From NCBI RefSeq assembly GCF_001425005.1, contig NZ_LMDB01000010.1:1-55892 (forward strand): a stretch of DNA of 55,892 bases, in the 5' to 3' direction. Made by a program: the position numbers and the translations under genes. Below are positions 11,904 to 20,897 of this stretch, in pieces; within the stretch, counting starts at the first letter, position 1, and the number at the start of each line of letters is the position of its first letter. The DNA comes from Duganella sp. Root336D2 (lineage in GTDB: Bacteria; Pseudomonadota; Gammaproteobacteria; Burkholderiales; Burkholderiaceae_D). Under the pieces are notes generated by a model. The model worked only from the letters and a program-made list of their open reading frames with translations. It made no database searches and was not told the origin of the DNA.

Positions 11904-14582
11904 ATGAGTAAAGCCCTCATCATCGCTGAGAAACCTTCTGTCGCGAACGACATCGCGAAAGCCCTTGGCGGCTTCAGCAAGCACGATGAGTATTTCGAAT
12001 CCGACGACTACGTGCTGTCTTCCGCAGTGGGTCACCTGCTGGAAATCGCCGTGCCGGAAGAACACGACGTCAAGCGCGGCAAATGGACCTTCACCCATTT
12101 GCCGATGATCCCGCCGTACTTTGCGCTGAACCCGATCGCCAAGACGGAATCGCGCCTCAAGGTGCTGAACAAGCTGATCAAGCGCAAGGACGTCACCACC
12201 CTGATTAACGCATGCGACGCGGGCCGCGAAGGTGAGCTGATCTTCCGCCTGATTGCGCAGAATGCGAAAGCCAAGCAACCGGTCAAGCGCCTGTGGCTGC
12301 AGTCGATGACGCCGAACGCGATCCGCGACGGCTTCACCCACCTGCGCAGCGACGATGAAATGCTGCCGCTGGCCGATGCCGCGCGCTGCCGCTCGGAAGC
12401 GGACTGGCTGATCGGCATCAACGGCACCCGCGCCATGACTGCCTTCAACTCGAAAGAGGGCGGCTTCTACCTGACCACCGTAGGCCGCGTGCAGACGCCG
12501 ACCCTGTCGATCGTGGTCGAGCGCGAAGAGAAGATCAAGAGTTTCGTCTCGCGCGACTACTGGGAAGTGCGCGCCGAGTTCGTGTGCGCCGCCGGCATCT
12601 ATGAAGGGCGCTGGCTGGACACCAGCTTCAAGAAGGACGAAAACGATCCGGAGAAGCGTGCCGAACGCCTGTGGAGCAAGACCGCCGCCGATACGATCGC
12701 GCTGGCGTGCAAGGGCAAGCAAGGCAATGTGAGCGAGGAGTCGAAGCCGACCACCTCGATGTCGCCTGGCCTGTTCGACCTGACCTCGCTGCAGCGTGAA
12801 GCCAACTCGCGCTTCGGCTTCTCGGCCAAGAACACCCTGGGCCTGGCGCAGGCGTTGTACGAGAAGCACAAGGTGCTGACTTACCCTCGTACCGATTCGC
12901 GCCACCTGCCGGAAGATTACCTGCCAACCGTCAAGGACACGCTGGAAGTCCTGAAGGAAAGCAACAACTACAACCAGTTCGCCAAGCAGATCCTGGACAA
13001 GGGCTGGGTCAAGCCGAACAAGCGCATCTTCGACAACACGAAGATCAGCGACCACTTCGCGATCATCCCGACCGGCATCGTGCCGAAGAACCTGAGCGAG
13101 CCGGAACAGAAACTGTACGACCTGGTCACCCGCCGCTTCATGGCGGTGTTCTTCCCGGCCGCGGAATTCCTGGTCACCACCCGCTTCACCGAAGTAGCCG
13201 GCCACCAGTTCAAGACCGAAGGCAAGGTGATGACCAACCCGGGCTGGCTGGCGATCTACGGCAAGGATGCTGCCGGCGACGATGAGAAGGAAGGCGGAGG
13301 CGGCAACCTGGTGCCGGTGGCGAAGGGCGAGAAAGTCCTGACCGAGAAAGTCATGGCGAACGGCCTGGTCACCAAACCGCCAGCACGCTATACCGAAGCG
13401 ACGCTGCTGTCGGCAATGGAAGGCGCCGGCAAGCTGGTCGACTCCGACGAGCTGCGCGATGCCATGGCCGGCAAGGGCCTGGGGACTCCGGCTACCCGCG
13501 CGGCCATCATTGAGGGCCTGCTGGGCGAGAAATACCTGCTGCGAGAAGGCCGCGAGATGATGCCGACCGCGAAAGCGTTCCAGCTCATGACGCTGCTGCG
13601 CGGCCTGGGCGTGAGCGAACTGACCGCGCCGGAACTGACCGGCGAGTGGGAATACAAGCTGTCGCAGATGGAGAAGGGCAAGATCTCGCGTGAAGAATTC
13701 ATGCGCGAAATCGCCCAGATGACCCAGATCATCGTCAAGCGCGCCAAGGAATACGACAACGACACCATTCCGGGCGATTACGCGACGCTGCAGACGCCGT
13801 GCCCGAACTGCGCTGGCGTGGTCAAGGAAAATTACCGCCGCTTCGCCTGCACCAAGTGCGAATTCTCGATGACCAAGGTGCCTGGCGGCCGCCAGTTCGA
13901 AATCGAGGAAGTGGAACAACTGCTGCGCGACCGTACCATCGGCCCGCTGCAAGGGTTCCGCTCCAAGATGGGCCGTCCGTTCGCAGCCATCCTGCGCATC
14001 GTGAAGGATGAAGAGATCAAGAACTTCAAGCTGGAGTTCGACTTCGGCCAGAACGATGAGGAAGGCGAAGACGGCGAAGGCGTCGACTTCACCGGCCAGA
14101 CGTCGCTCGGCCCTTGCCCGAAATGCGCCGGCGGCGTGTACGAGATGGGCCTGGCGTATACCTGCGAAAACCAGGTAGCCAAGCCAAAGACTTGCGACTT
14201 CCGTTCCAGCCGCATCATCCTGCAACAGGAGATCCTGCCGGAGCAGATGGCCAAGCTGCTCAACGAAGGCAAGACCGACCTGCTGCCGGGCTTTATCTCG
14301 CAGCGTACCCGTCGGCCGTTCAAGGCCTTCCTGGTACGCGGCAAAGACGGCAAGATCAGCTTTGAGTTCGAAGAGCGCAAGGCCAAGCCGGGCGCCGCCA
14401 AGAAATCGGCGGCGAAAGGCGACGGCGCGGAAGGCGCGTCCGAGGCAGCACCGGCAGCCAAACCGGCAGCCAAGCCAGCCGCCAAGAAAGCAGCCGCGAA
14501 AAAGGCACCAGCCAAAAAAGCTGCAGCCAAAAAGCCGGCAGCGAAAAAGGCAGCCGCCAAGAAAACCGCGGCAGCGGAATAA
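11904..14582 (+). CDS. topB: DNA topoisomerase III with zinc ribbons and Lys/Ala tail
   Basis: Type IA topoisomerase that relaxes and decatenates DNA through a 5'-phosphotyrosine intermediate. 892 aa. Order: Toprim domain (SKALIIAEKPSVANDIAKAL; DAGREGELIFRL), the core arch with catalytic Tyr327 in LTYPRTDSRHLPEDY, then two C-terminal zinc-ribbon-like repeats (CPNCAGVV...CTKCEF and CPKCAGGV...CENQ), then about 65 residues of KPAAKKAAAKK-type repeats resembling the tail of histone H1-like proteins. E. coli TopB is shorter (653 aa) and lacks this tail. Named topB by similarity of the core; many Burkholderiales carry the same long form. A strong terminator follows at once. Confidence 0.93.
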   Translation: MSKALIIAEKPSVANDIAKALGGFSKHDEYFESDDYVLSSAVGHLLEIAVPEEHDVKRGKWTFTHLPMIPPYFALNPIAKTESRLKVLNKLIKRKDVTTLINACDAGREGELIFRLIAQNAKAKQPVKRLWLQSMTPNAIRDGFTHLRSDDEMLPLADAARCRSEADWLIGINGTRAMTAFNSKEGGFYLTTVGRVQTPTLSIVVEREEKIKSFVSRDYWEVRAEFVCAAGIYEGRWLDTSFKKDENDPEKRAERLWSKTAADTIALACKGKQGNVSEESKPTTSMSPGLFDLTSLQREANSRFGFSAKNTLGLAQALYEKHKVLTYPRTDSRHLPEDYLPTVKDTLEVLKESNNYNQFAKQILDKGWVKPNKRIFDNTKISDHFAIIPTGIVPKNLSEPEQKLYDLVTRRFMAVFFPAAEFLVTTRFTEVAGHQFKTEGKVMTNPGWLAIYGKDAAGDDEKEGGGGNLVPVAKGEKVLTEKVMANGLVTKPPARYTEATLLSAMEGAGKLVDSDELRDAMAGKGLGTPATRAAIIEGLLGEKYLLREGREMMPTAKAFQLMTLLRGLGVSELTAPELTGEWEYKLSQMEKGKISREEFMREIAQMTQIIVKRAKEYDNDTIPGDYATLQTPCPNCAGVVKENYRRFACTKCEFSMTKVPGGRQFEIEEVEQLLRDRTIGPLQGFRSKMGRPFAAILRIVKDEEIKNFKLEFDFGQNDEEGEDGEGVDFTGQTSLGPCPKCAGGVYEMGLAYTCENQVAKPKTCDFRSSRIILQQEILPEQMAKLLNEGKTDLLPGFISQRTRRPFKAFLVRGKDGKISFEFEERKAKPGAAKKSAAKGDGAEGASEAAPAAKPAAKPAAKKAAAKKAPAKKAAAKKPAAKKAAAKKTAAAE

Positions 14583-14587
14583 ACCAA

Positions 14588-14610
14588 CGGGACCCGCGCG
14601 GTCCCGTTTT
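14588..14610 (+). terminator. Rho-independent terminator after topB
   Basis: Perfect 7-bp stem CGGGACC (14588-14594) and GGTCCCG (14600-14606) with a 5-base loop, followed by TTTT. It starts 6 bases after the topB stop and precedes the next gene by 15 bases, separating the two units. Confidence 0.88.
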
Positions 14611-14625
14611 ACTTTGTTCGAATAC

Positions 14626-16671
14626 ATGAAGAAATCCCGCTGGGCGGCGATTGCTGCCACTATGGTTGTAGCCGGTGCATCGCAGGCCGCCGTCGAGCGT
14701 ATCGAGATCACGGAGCGCGTGCCGTTCGCGCCGGGCGTCAAGTTCGGCGAGGCCGGCGAGTATGAAAAGCTGCGCGGCATCGCTTACTTCTCGCTCAATC
14801 CCAAGGCCACCGCGAACCTGCCCATCGTCGACCTGAAGCGCGCCCCGCGCGACAAGCGCGGCATGGTGCGCTTTTCCAGCGAGTTCGTGCTGCTGCGGCC
14901 TGTGAGCGGCAAGACCGGTACGCTGGTGTATGACGTGAACAACCGCGGCAGCATCGTGGTGCTGGGCCAGCTCAATGGCAGGGCCCCAAAGAACAACGAC
15001 CCGACGACTGCGGAAGATGCCGGCGACGGCTTCATGATGCGGCACGGCTTCAGCATGCTGTTCTCGGCCTGGACCTGGGACGTGGCGCCATCGCCCGCCG
15101 GCGTGCGGCCGCTGGTCTTCAAGGCGCCCGTGGTGAAAGGCCCGCGCGGCATGTCGGCCAATGAGTTCATCGTCGACGCGACTGCAGAAGTGGCAAGCTA
15201 CGCCGGCCTGCGCGGCATCGGCTACGAGCCTGCCACACCGAACGACCCGGAAGCCGTGCTGACGGAGCGCACGCGCCAGGGCGAGATCCGCCGTCCCATC
15301 GAGCGTAGCCGCTGGGAATTCGTGGCGCCGGAACAGCCGGGCGGTCCGGGCCGCATCAAGCTGCAAGGCGGTTTCCAGCCCGGCACGATTTACGAGGTGC
15401 GCTATGAGGCGAAAGACCCGCGCGTGACCGGCGCCGGCCTGGCCGGTATCCGTGACTTGCTGGCGTACTTCCGCGAGAACCAGGTCGAAGGCGCTTCGCT
15501 GCCCAAGACGGTGCTGATGTTCGGCTATAGCCAGTCGGCACGCCTGATCGGCCGCATGCTGCATGACGGCCTGAATCTGGATGAGCAAGGCCGCATGGTA
15601 TTCGACGGCGCCTTGCTCGAGGTGCCGGGTGCCGGCGGGTCGGGCGGCTTCAACAGCCGCTTCGTGCAGGTCACGCGCCATCCGTCGATGCTGGAAGAAC
15701 ATGACTACCCGAGCGACGCCTTCCCGTTCACCAGCACGCCGACGCGCGATCCGGTCACCGGCCGCGTGGCTTCCACGCTGGACCACGCGAAGGACAAGCA
15801 TGGACGGGTACCGAAGCTCCTGATCGCCAATACCTCGGCAGAATACTGGAATCGTGGCGCATCGCTGCTGACCACCGCACCCGATGGCGTGGGAGACGCC
15901 GCCCCGGCTGCCAACGTGCGTGTGTATGGCCTGATGGGCGCCCAGCACTACGTGGGCCGTTCGCACACCCGCGCGCCGTTCACCGCCTGCGTTTCCACCA
16001 CCAACTACTACCTGTCGTTGCGCGCCCTGATGCTGGCGCTGGACGGCTGGACCAGCAAAGGCACGCCGCCGCCCGCCAGCGCCTATCCGCGCCTGGAAGA
16101 CGGCACCCTGGTTTCGGTGGAGTCGTACCGCAAAGCCTTCCCCGCAGTGCCGGGCCTGACCCCGCCGGAGCAGAACCTGCACGAGCCGCGCCTTGACCAT
16201 GGAGCGCGCTTCCTGTCGCAAGGCATTGCCGACCTTGTGCCGGCCGCGCAGAAGATGGCGTTTGAGACCCGCGTCCCGGCGCCTGATGCCGACGGCAACG
16301 ACCGCGGCGGCGTACGATTGGTGGAGCTGCAGGCGCCGCTCGGCACCCACACCGGTTGGAACCTGCGCGCACCGGAGACCGGCTTCGCCTGGGCAACCTC
16401 GCGCTACGACGGCAGCTTTGTCCCGTTCGCCCGTACCGAAGCAGAGCGCAAGGCAGCCAACGATCCGCGCCCAAGCCTGCAGGCGCGCTACGCCAACCGC
16501 GACGCCTTCATCGCCGCGACCCGCGCCGCCGCCGCGCGCCAGGTTGCCGCGCGCCTGCTGCTGCAGGAAGATGTCGAGCGCAGCGTCACCGAACGAGCCG
16601 GCCTGTACGACCGCATCATGGCCCGCGACCCGGCCGACCAAAGCTGCAACTACCTGTATCCGAACCAATGA
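14626..16671 (+). CDS. Exported alpha/beta-hydrolase domain protein (Abhydrolase_10 type)
   Basis: 681 aa. Residues 1-22 form a signal peptide (MKKSRWAAIAATMVVAGASQAA). The mature part begins with a conserved VERIEITERVPFAPG block and contains the nucleophile elbow GYSQSA with Ser302, then a late region with LMGAQHYVG that could supply the catalytic His. This pattern fits the large PF20091-type hydrolases, which are thought to be esterases; the substrate is unknown. I chose the ATG at 14626 for its signal peptide; the longer frame upstream overlaps topB. Its stop overlaps the start of the carrier gene (ATGA), so the two are translationally coupled. Confidence 0.85.
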   Translation: MKKSRWAAIAATMVVAGASQAAVERIEITERVPFAPGVKFGEAGEYEKLRGIAYFSLNPKATANLPIVDLKRAPRDKRGMVRFSSEFVLLRPVSGKTGTLVYDVNNRGSIVVLGQLNGRAPKNNDPTTAEDAGDGFMMRHGFSMLFSAWTWDVAPSPAGVRPLVFKAPVVKGPRGMSANEFIVDATAEVASYAGLRGIGYEPATPNDPEAVLTERTRQGEIRRPIERSRWEFVAPEQPGGPGRIKLQGGFQPGTIYEVRYEAKDPRVTGAGLAGIRDLLAYFRENQVEGASLPKTVLMFGYSQSARLIGRMLHDGLNLDEQGRMVFDGALLEVPGAGGSGGFNSRFVQVTRHPSMLEEHDYPSDAFPFTSTPTRDPVTGRVASTLDHAKDKHGRVPKLLIANTSAEYWNRGASLLTTAPDGVGDAAPAANVRVYGLMGAQHYVGRSHTRAPFTACVSTTNYYLSLRALMLALDGWTSKGTPPPASAYPRLEDGTLVSVESYRKAFPAVPGLTPPEQNLHEPRLDHGARFLSQGIADLVPAAQKMAFETRVPAPDADGNDRGGVRLVELQAPLGTHTGWNLRAPETGFAWATSRYDGSFVPFARTEAERKAANDPRPSLQARYANRDAFIAATRAAAARQVAARLLLQEDVERSVTERAGLYDRIMARDPADQSCNYLYPNQ

Positions 16672-18053
16672 AGAAGCTGAAGCTCCCCAATACCTTCGTC
16701 CTGCTGTTCATGATCCTGGCGCTGATCGCGCTGGCGACCTGGCTGGTCCCGGGCGGCAAGTACGAGACCCACCTGGTCAACGGCAAGCAACTGGTCGACC
16801 CGGACACCTTCCATTACATTGAAAGCAAGCCGCAGGGCCTGGCCGCGCTGCTGATGGCGCCGATCAAGGGCTTTGCGGAGGCTGGGCTGATCATCGGTTT
16901 CGTTATGCTGACCGGCGGCGCGTTCAACGTGCTGCACAAGACGCAGGCCATCGATGCCATGATCAAGTCCATCGCCAAGGCGCACTCGCGTTCGAGCCTG
17001 GTGCGCGTGGCGCTGATCCCGGTGTTCGTCACGCTGTTCTCGATCGGTGGCGCCACCTTCGGCATGAATGAAGAAGCGATTCCCTTTATCCTGATCTTCG
17101 TGCCGCTGGCGCTGGCGTTAGGGTATGACACCATCACCGGCGTATCGATTCCCTTCCTGGGCTCGCAGGTCGGCTTCTGTGCCGCTTTCCTGAATCCTTT
17201 CAATGTCGGCATTGCGCAAGGCATTGCCGGCGTGCCGCTGTTTTCCGGCATCGGCTATCGCGTGATCGTCTGGTTCATTGCCACCGCCGTCACGATTGTT
17301 TTCCTGATGTGGTACGCCGCGCGCATCAAGCGCCACCCTGAAAAGAGCCCGACCTACCTGCTCGACATCGAAAAGCGCGCCGAAGGCGTGGTCGATTTCG
17401 GCGGCTTTGAAGGCATGACTGCGCGCCATCGCCTGGTGCTGTGGGTGTTTGCCGCGTCGCTGGGCGGCATGGTATTCGGCGTGGTGCAATTCGGCTGGTT
17501 CATTGAGGAGATCGGTGCGCTGTTCCTGGCCATGACCATCGTGGTGGCGATGATCGGCCGCCTTGATTCCGACGAGGCGGTAGCCGCCTTCGTACAGGGC
17601 GCGAAGGACCTGGTCGGCACCGGCCTGGTCATCGCACTGGCCCGCGGCACGATGGTGCTGGCGCGCGACGCGCATATCATCGACACCATGCTGCACGGCC
17701 TGATGCCGCTGGTGGCATCGTCTTCGCCGATTTTCTCGGCGCAGAAGATGTTCCTGATCCAGTCGGTGATCAACTTCTTCATCCACTCCGGCAGCGGCCA
17801 GGCTGCGCTGACCATGCCGATCATGGCGCCACTGGCCGACCTGGTCGGGGTATCGCGCCAGACGGCGATCCTCGCCTTTCAGTTCGGCGAATTCACCACG
17901 CCGATGATTCCGACGTCGGGCATCACGGTGGGCGTGCTGGCGCTGGCACGCGTTCCGTGGCTGACCTGGGCGCGCTGGATGGTGCCGCTGCAGCTGATTT
18001 ACCTGGTCCTGGCGCTGGTGTTGCTGGTGCCGCCTTGCCTCATGAACTGGTAG
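16668..18053 (+). CDS. YfcC family membrane carrier (DcuC/AbgT-like superfamily)
   Basis: 461 aa with about 11-12 hydrophobic helices; starts PNTFVLLFMILALIALATWLVPGG. The hallmark repeated segments GGATFGMNEEAIPF and SGSGQAALTMPIMAPLADLVG place it in the YfcC/DcuC-type secondary carrier group, inner-membrane transporters of dicarboxylates or acyl amino acids. The substrate is not known. It sits between a secreted hydrolase and an aspartoacylase-like deacylase, overlapping the first and 1 base from the second, which suggests import of the hydrolase product and its intracellular cleavage. Confidence 0.88.
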   Translation: MKKLKLPNTFVLLFMILALIALATWLVPGGKYETHLVNGKQLVDPDTFHYIESKPQGLAALLMAPIKGFAEAGLIIGFVMLTGGAFNVLHKTQAIDAMIKSIAKAHSRSSLVRVALIPVFVTLFSIGGATFGMNEEAIPFILIFVPLALALGYDTITGVSIPFLGSQVGFCAAFLNPFNVGIAQGIAGVPLFSGIGYRVIVWFIATAVTIVFLMWYAARIKRHPEKSPTYLLDIEKRAEGVVDFGGFEGMTARHRLVLWVFAASLGGMVFGVVQFGWFIEEIGALFLAMTIVVAMIGRLDSDEAVAAFVQGAKDLVGTGLVIALARGTMVLARDAHIIDTMLHGLMPLVASSSPIFSAQKMFLIQSVINFFIHSGSGQAALTMPIMAPLADLVGVSRQTAILAFQFGEFTTPMIPTSGITVGVLALARVPWLTWARWMVPLQLIYLVLALVLLVPPCLMNW

Positions 18054-18054
18054 G

Positions 18055-19179
18055 ATGGCTGTCATGGAAACCATCAATCACCCACTCGGCGCGCCCTATG
18101 GCACGGCGCAATACGAACTGACCAGTTACCACTTCGGTAAGCCGGGCGGCCCCAAGGCGTATATCCAGGCGGCGCTGCATGCCGATGAAGTTCCGGCGAT
18201 GCTGGTGGCGCAGGAGCTGCGCAAGCGCCTGCAGGCGCTGGACGCGGCCGGCAAGGTGACGGGGGAGGTGATCCTGGTACCGGCAGCCAATCCGATCGGG
18301 CTGGCGCAAGTCATCAACGAACGTCCATTCGGGCGCTTTGACCTGAGCAACGGCATCAATTTCAACCGCGGTTACCCGCATTATTGCGAACAGCTGAAAG
18401 CGCGGCTCGAAGGCCAGCTGGGCGCCGACGCCGACGCCAACGTGCGTACCATTCGCCGCCACCTGCGCGAACTGGTCGGGCAGTGGCAGCCCACTTCGGA
18501 CGCCACTACGCTCAAGAAGTCGCTGCTGGCAATGGCGATCGACGCCGACATCGTGCTCGACATGCATTGCGAGAACGAGGGCGAGCTGCACCTGTATGTC
18601 GGCACCTCGCTGTGCGAGATCGCACAGCCGCTGGCCAACCTGATGGGCGCCTGCGCTGTGCTGCACACGACGGGCGCCGGCGGCGAGCCATTCGATGAAG
18701 CCTGCAGCCGCCTGTGGTGGGACCTGGCTGCCCACTTTGGGCCGGATTACCCGATTCCATCCGCTTGCATGGCGGCGACGGTTGAACTGCGCGGCGAAGT
18801 ATCGGTCAGCTACGAGCTGGCGGCACGCGATGCGGAAGCCATTGTCGGCTATCTCCACGTGCGCGGGATCGTCGATGCTGGCGATGTCAAAGTGCCGGAG
18901 CAGGGATGCGCGCCGACGCCGCTTGAAGGGACGCAGCGCCTGGACGCGCCGCACGCCGGCATGCTGGTCTACCTGAAGGAAGTGGGCGATACGGTGAGCC
19001 CCGGCGACGTGATCGCCGACCTGATCGATCCTGTCAGCGGCAAGACCACGCAATTGAAGTCGGAAGTCGACGGCGTGCTGTTCACGCGCTTGGCGCACCG
19101 CTACATTATCCGCGGCATGAACGTGGCCAAGATTGCCGGCAACAAGCCGTTCCGCAGCGGCAGCCTGCTGAGCCTTTAA
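18055..19179 (+). CDS. Succinylglutamate desuccinylase/aspartoacylase family protein
   Basis: 374 aa zinc deacylase of the M14-like AstE/AspA group, which cleave N-acyl amino acids or related amides. Zinc ligands are visible as His42 and Glu45 (HADEVP) and His171 (DMHCE); NFNRG (about 102-106) is the usual substrate-carboxylate site. A biotinyl-lipoyl-like beta hammerhead follows at the C-terminus (APHAGMLVYLKEVGDTVSPGD). The same domain combination occurs in ectoine-derivative deacetylases (DoeB-like), but this neighbourhood lacks other ectoine genes. Start ATG at 18055; a second ATG 9 bases on is equally possible. Third gene of the hydrolase-carrier-deacylase operon. Confidence 0.88.
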   Translation: MAVMETINHPLGAPYGTAQYELTSYHFGKPGGPKAYIQAALHADEVPAMLVAQELRKRLQALDAAGKVTGEVILVPAANPIGLAQVINERPFGRFDLSNGINFNRGYPHYCEQLKARLEGQLGADADANVRTIRRHLRELVGQWQPTSDATTLKKSLLAMAIDADIVLDMHCENEGELHLYVGTSLCEIAQPLANLMGACAVLHTTGAGGEPFDEACSRLWWDLAAHFGPDYPIPSACMAATVELRGEVSVSYELAARDAEAIVGYLHVRGIVDAGDVKVPEQGCAPTPLEGTQRLDAPHAGMLVYLKEVGDTVSPGDVIADLIDPVSGKTTQLKSEVDGVLFTRLAHRYIIRGMNVAKIAGNKPFRSGSLLSL

Positions 19180-19709
19180 GGGGCTTCGACAATCACGTTT
19201 TCGCGTGCCGCCGTCGTGGATGCAATGATCTTCCACGGTCCGCCCGGCGTCTGGCGCCAGATCGTGATCTCGGCAGCCTTGAGCGGCTTGCCCGTGGCGC
19301 GGGCGAGGAATTCGCCGCAGGCGATTTCGTACTGAATGCGGCCATCTTCCAGCAGCAGGCGGCTGGCGGTTACCGGACCGCTTGCTTCGCGCCACCAGTC
19401 TTCCTGGTAGCTGCCATCCGCGCCTGCTTCGTGCAACGCATCTTCACTGTCAAAGCGCATGAAGCCCGCATCCAGTTCGGGACTGACGAAAGGGTAGGCG
19501 ATTTCGGGGCGCCACTCGCAGCGCTCGCCCTCCACCACGGTAGTGCCGGCAAAGCCGGTCATGGCCTTGCGGTCGACCGGTATGCGCAGGTCGATATGGA
19601 AGTCGGCGGCCTGGAACCACCAGACCGGCGTCACCAGGTCGCTGCTGCCATTGGCGCGCCAGATGCCCTTGCGCCGCCACAGCCCTTCGTATGCCTGCGG
19701 CACGCTCAT
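19176..19709 (-). CDS. Conserved hypothetical protein, possibly HRI1-like
   Basis: 177 aa, no signal peptide, rich in aromatic residues: starts with YEGLWRRKGIW, then VTPVWWFQAADFHIDLRIP, and ends with IWRQTPGGPWKII. The beta-strand pattern resembles the HRI1 fold family, but I cannot assign a function. It overlaps the stop of the upstream signal-peptide protein gene (ATGA) and its 3' end overlaps the convergent deacylase gene by 4 bases. Confidence 0.65.
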   Translation of the reverse strand: MSVPQAYEGLWRRKGIWRANGSSDLVTPVWWFQAADFHIDLRIPVDRKAMTGFAGTTVVEGERCEWRPEIAYPFVSPELDAGFMRFDSEDALHEAGADGSYQEDWWREASGPVTASRLLLEDGRIQYEIACGEFLARATGKPLKAAEITIWRQTPGGPWKIIASTTAARENVIVEAP

Positions 19710-20398
19710 TTCAGGTCTTCGGTTTCGAAGTAGATGGTGCCGCCCAGCGCTGCCATATTGGCTTTCAGCGCCTGTGCCAGGGCGTCATTGCCGGCCGCCT
19801 TCATGCCCCATTTGCGCACCTGGACCGATGCGGTCGGCGCACCGGGCGCGGCAGTGTATGACACGATGTGGTCGAAGTCCGGGCGGCTGTCGATTTCCTT
19901 GACCAGGAAGCGCTGGGCCCCGCTTCCGATTTGCATGTAACGCGACATGCTGGCGTTACCCGGCTTGTCGTCCAGCTGGCGGAACACCAGCACCTTGTCG
20001 ATTACTACCTTGGCAGCCTTGTACTGGGTGCTGCCGCCGCGTTCGAAGTGGCCCTGCACCAAGTCGGCCTTGAATTCCTTGCGGGGGGTTTTGGCGTCCG
20101 GGGCCAGGGTGCTTAGCTCGAATTTTTCCGGATCGATGGTCCACAGTGCGTCCTTGCCGTCGAGGCGCTGGCGCAAGGCGGCATCGGTAGCCGGGTCGGC
20201 GATGTGGACCTGGAGGATAAGCTGGTAGTCGTGCGGCGCGTGGAACATCGGCAGGTGGGAGGCGTACAAGCCTTGCCGCCCGCCGAACAGCGCCATGCCG
20301 TGGGTACCGTAGGTCTTGTCCGCAGCGTGCAAGGGCAGCAGCGGCAGGGTGCAAGTTGCCAGGATGGCGCCGGCAAGCGCGCGTCGGATCGGGTTCAT
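19706..20398 (-). CDS. Hypothetical exported protein
   Basis: 230 aa with a signal peptide (about 1-25, ending in LHAADKTYG). The body has no recognisable family; it contains HGMALFGGRQGLYASHLPMFHAPHDYQLIL and an LVKEIDSRPDFDHIV stretch. Similar proteins are seen in Massilia-type genomes as uncharacterised periplasmic proteins with a GMALFG motif. Transcribed with the downstream 177-aa gene (4-base overlap). Confidence 0.7.
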   Translation of the reverse strand: MNPIRRALAGAILATCTLPLLPLHAADKTYGTHGMALFGGRQGLYASHLPMFHAPHDYQLILQVHIADPATDAALRQRLDGKDALWTIDPEKFELSTLAPDAKTPRKEFKADLVQGHFERGGSTQYKAAKVVIDKVLVFRQLDDKPGNASMSRYMQIGSGAQRFLVKEIDSRPDFDHIVSYTAAPGAPTASVQVRKWGMKAAGNDALAQALKANMAALGGTIYFETEDLK

Positions 20399-20407
20399 CC
20401 AGCCATT

Positions 20408-20827
20408 TTAACCCTTCAGCTCAGCCGGCACTTTGCCGCCGTTTTCCTCCAGCTTGTGCATCACTTGTTTGTGCAGCCAGATGTTCATGGCCGCCGAATC
20501 GCCGGTATCGCCGGTGTAGTGCAGTTCCTGCGCCAGTTCCTTGCGCGCCTGCAGGCTGGAGTCGATGTCCAGCAGCTTAAGCAGGTCGACGATCGAGGTG
20601 CGCCAGTTCAGCGGCTGGCCTGCCTGGGCGGCTTTCGCATTGAGGATTGCTTCGACGTCGACCGGTTCCGCAGCGGCTGGCGCTGGAGCAGGCTGGGTCG
20701 GGATGGGAGCCGGCGTTGCGGCAGGTCCGCTTGGCGCGGTAGAGGGCGCACCAGAGGCCGATGTTGGGGCGGCCTCTTGATGCGACGACGGGAAAATCTT
20801 GTGGAAAATCTTGCTTAGGATGCCCAT
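20408..20827 (-). CDS. DUF3597 domain-containing protein
   Basis: 139 aa. N-terminal MGILSKIFHKIFPS amphipathic stretch, an Ala/Pro-rich linker (about 15-60), then the DUF3597 helical domain (VDLLKLLDIDSSLQARKELAQELHY...MNIWLHKQVMHKLEENGG). The fold is a small helical bundle of unknown role, related in look to LysM-associated stress proteins. I chose the ATG at 20827 rather than an in-frame start 12 codons upstream because family members begin MGILSKIF. Confidence 0.85.
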   Translation of the reverse strand: MGILSKIFHKIFPSSHQEAAPTSASGAPSTAPSGPAATPAPIPTQPAPAPAAAEPVDVEAILNAKAAQAGQPLNWRTSIVDLLKLLDIDSSLQARKELAQELHYTGDTGDSAAMNIWLHKQVMHKLEENGGKVPAELKG

Positions 20828-20897
20828 GTTCGCCTCGCTTTCGGTTGGGTGAAAGCTTAACAAGCATGGGCGGGATACAAAGTGCGTTGCCTAACCT

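Noticed and set aside
11847..14780. A 977-aa open frame antisense to topB
   Set aside because: Low-complexity Gly/Arg/Leu/His composition and full overlap with topB, which is certain; a shadow.
14356..16668. A 770-aa open frame antisense to the hydrolase gene
   Set aside because: Mirrors the coding gene and shows no domain.
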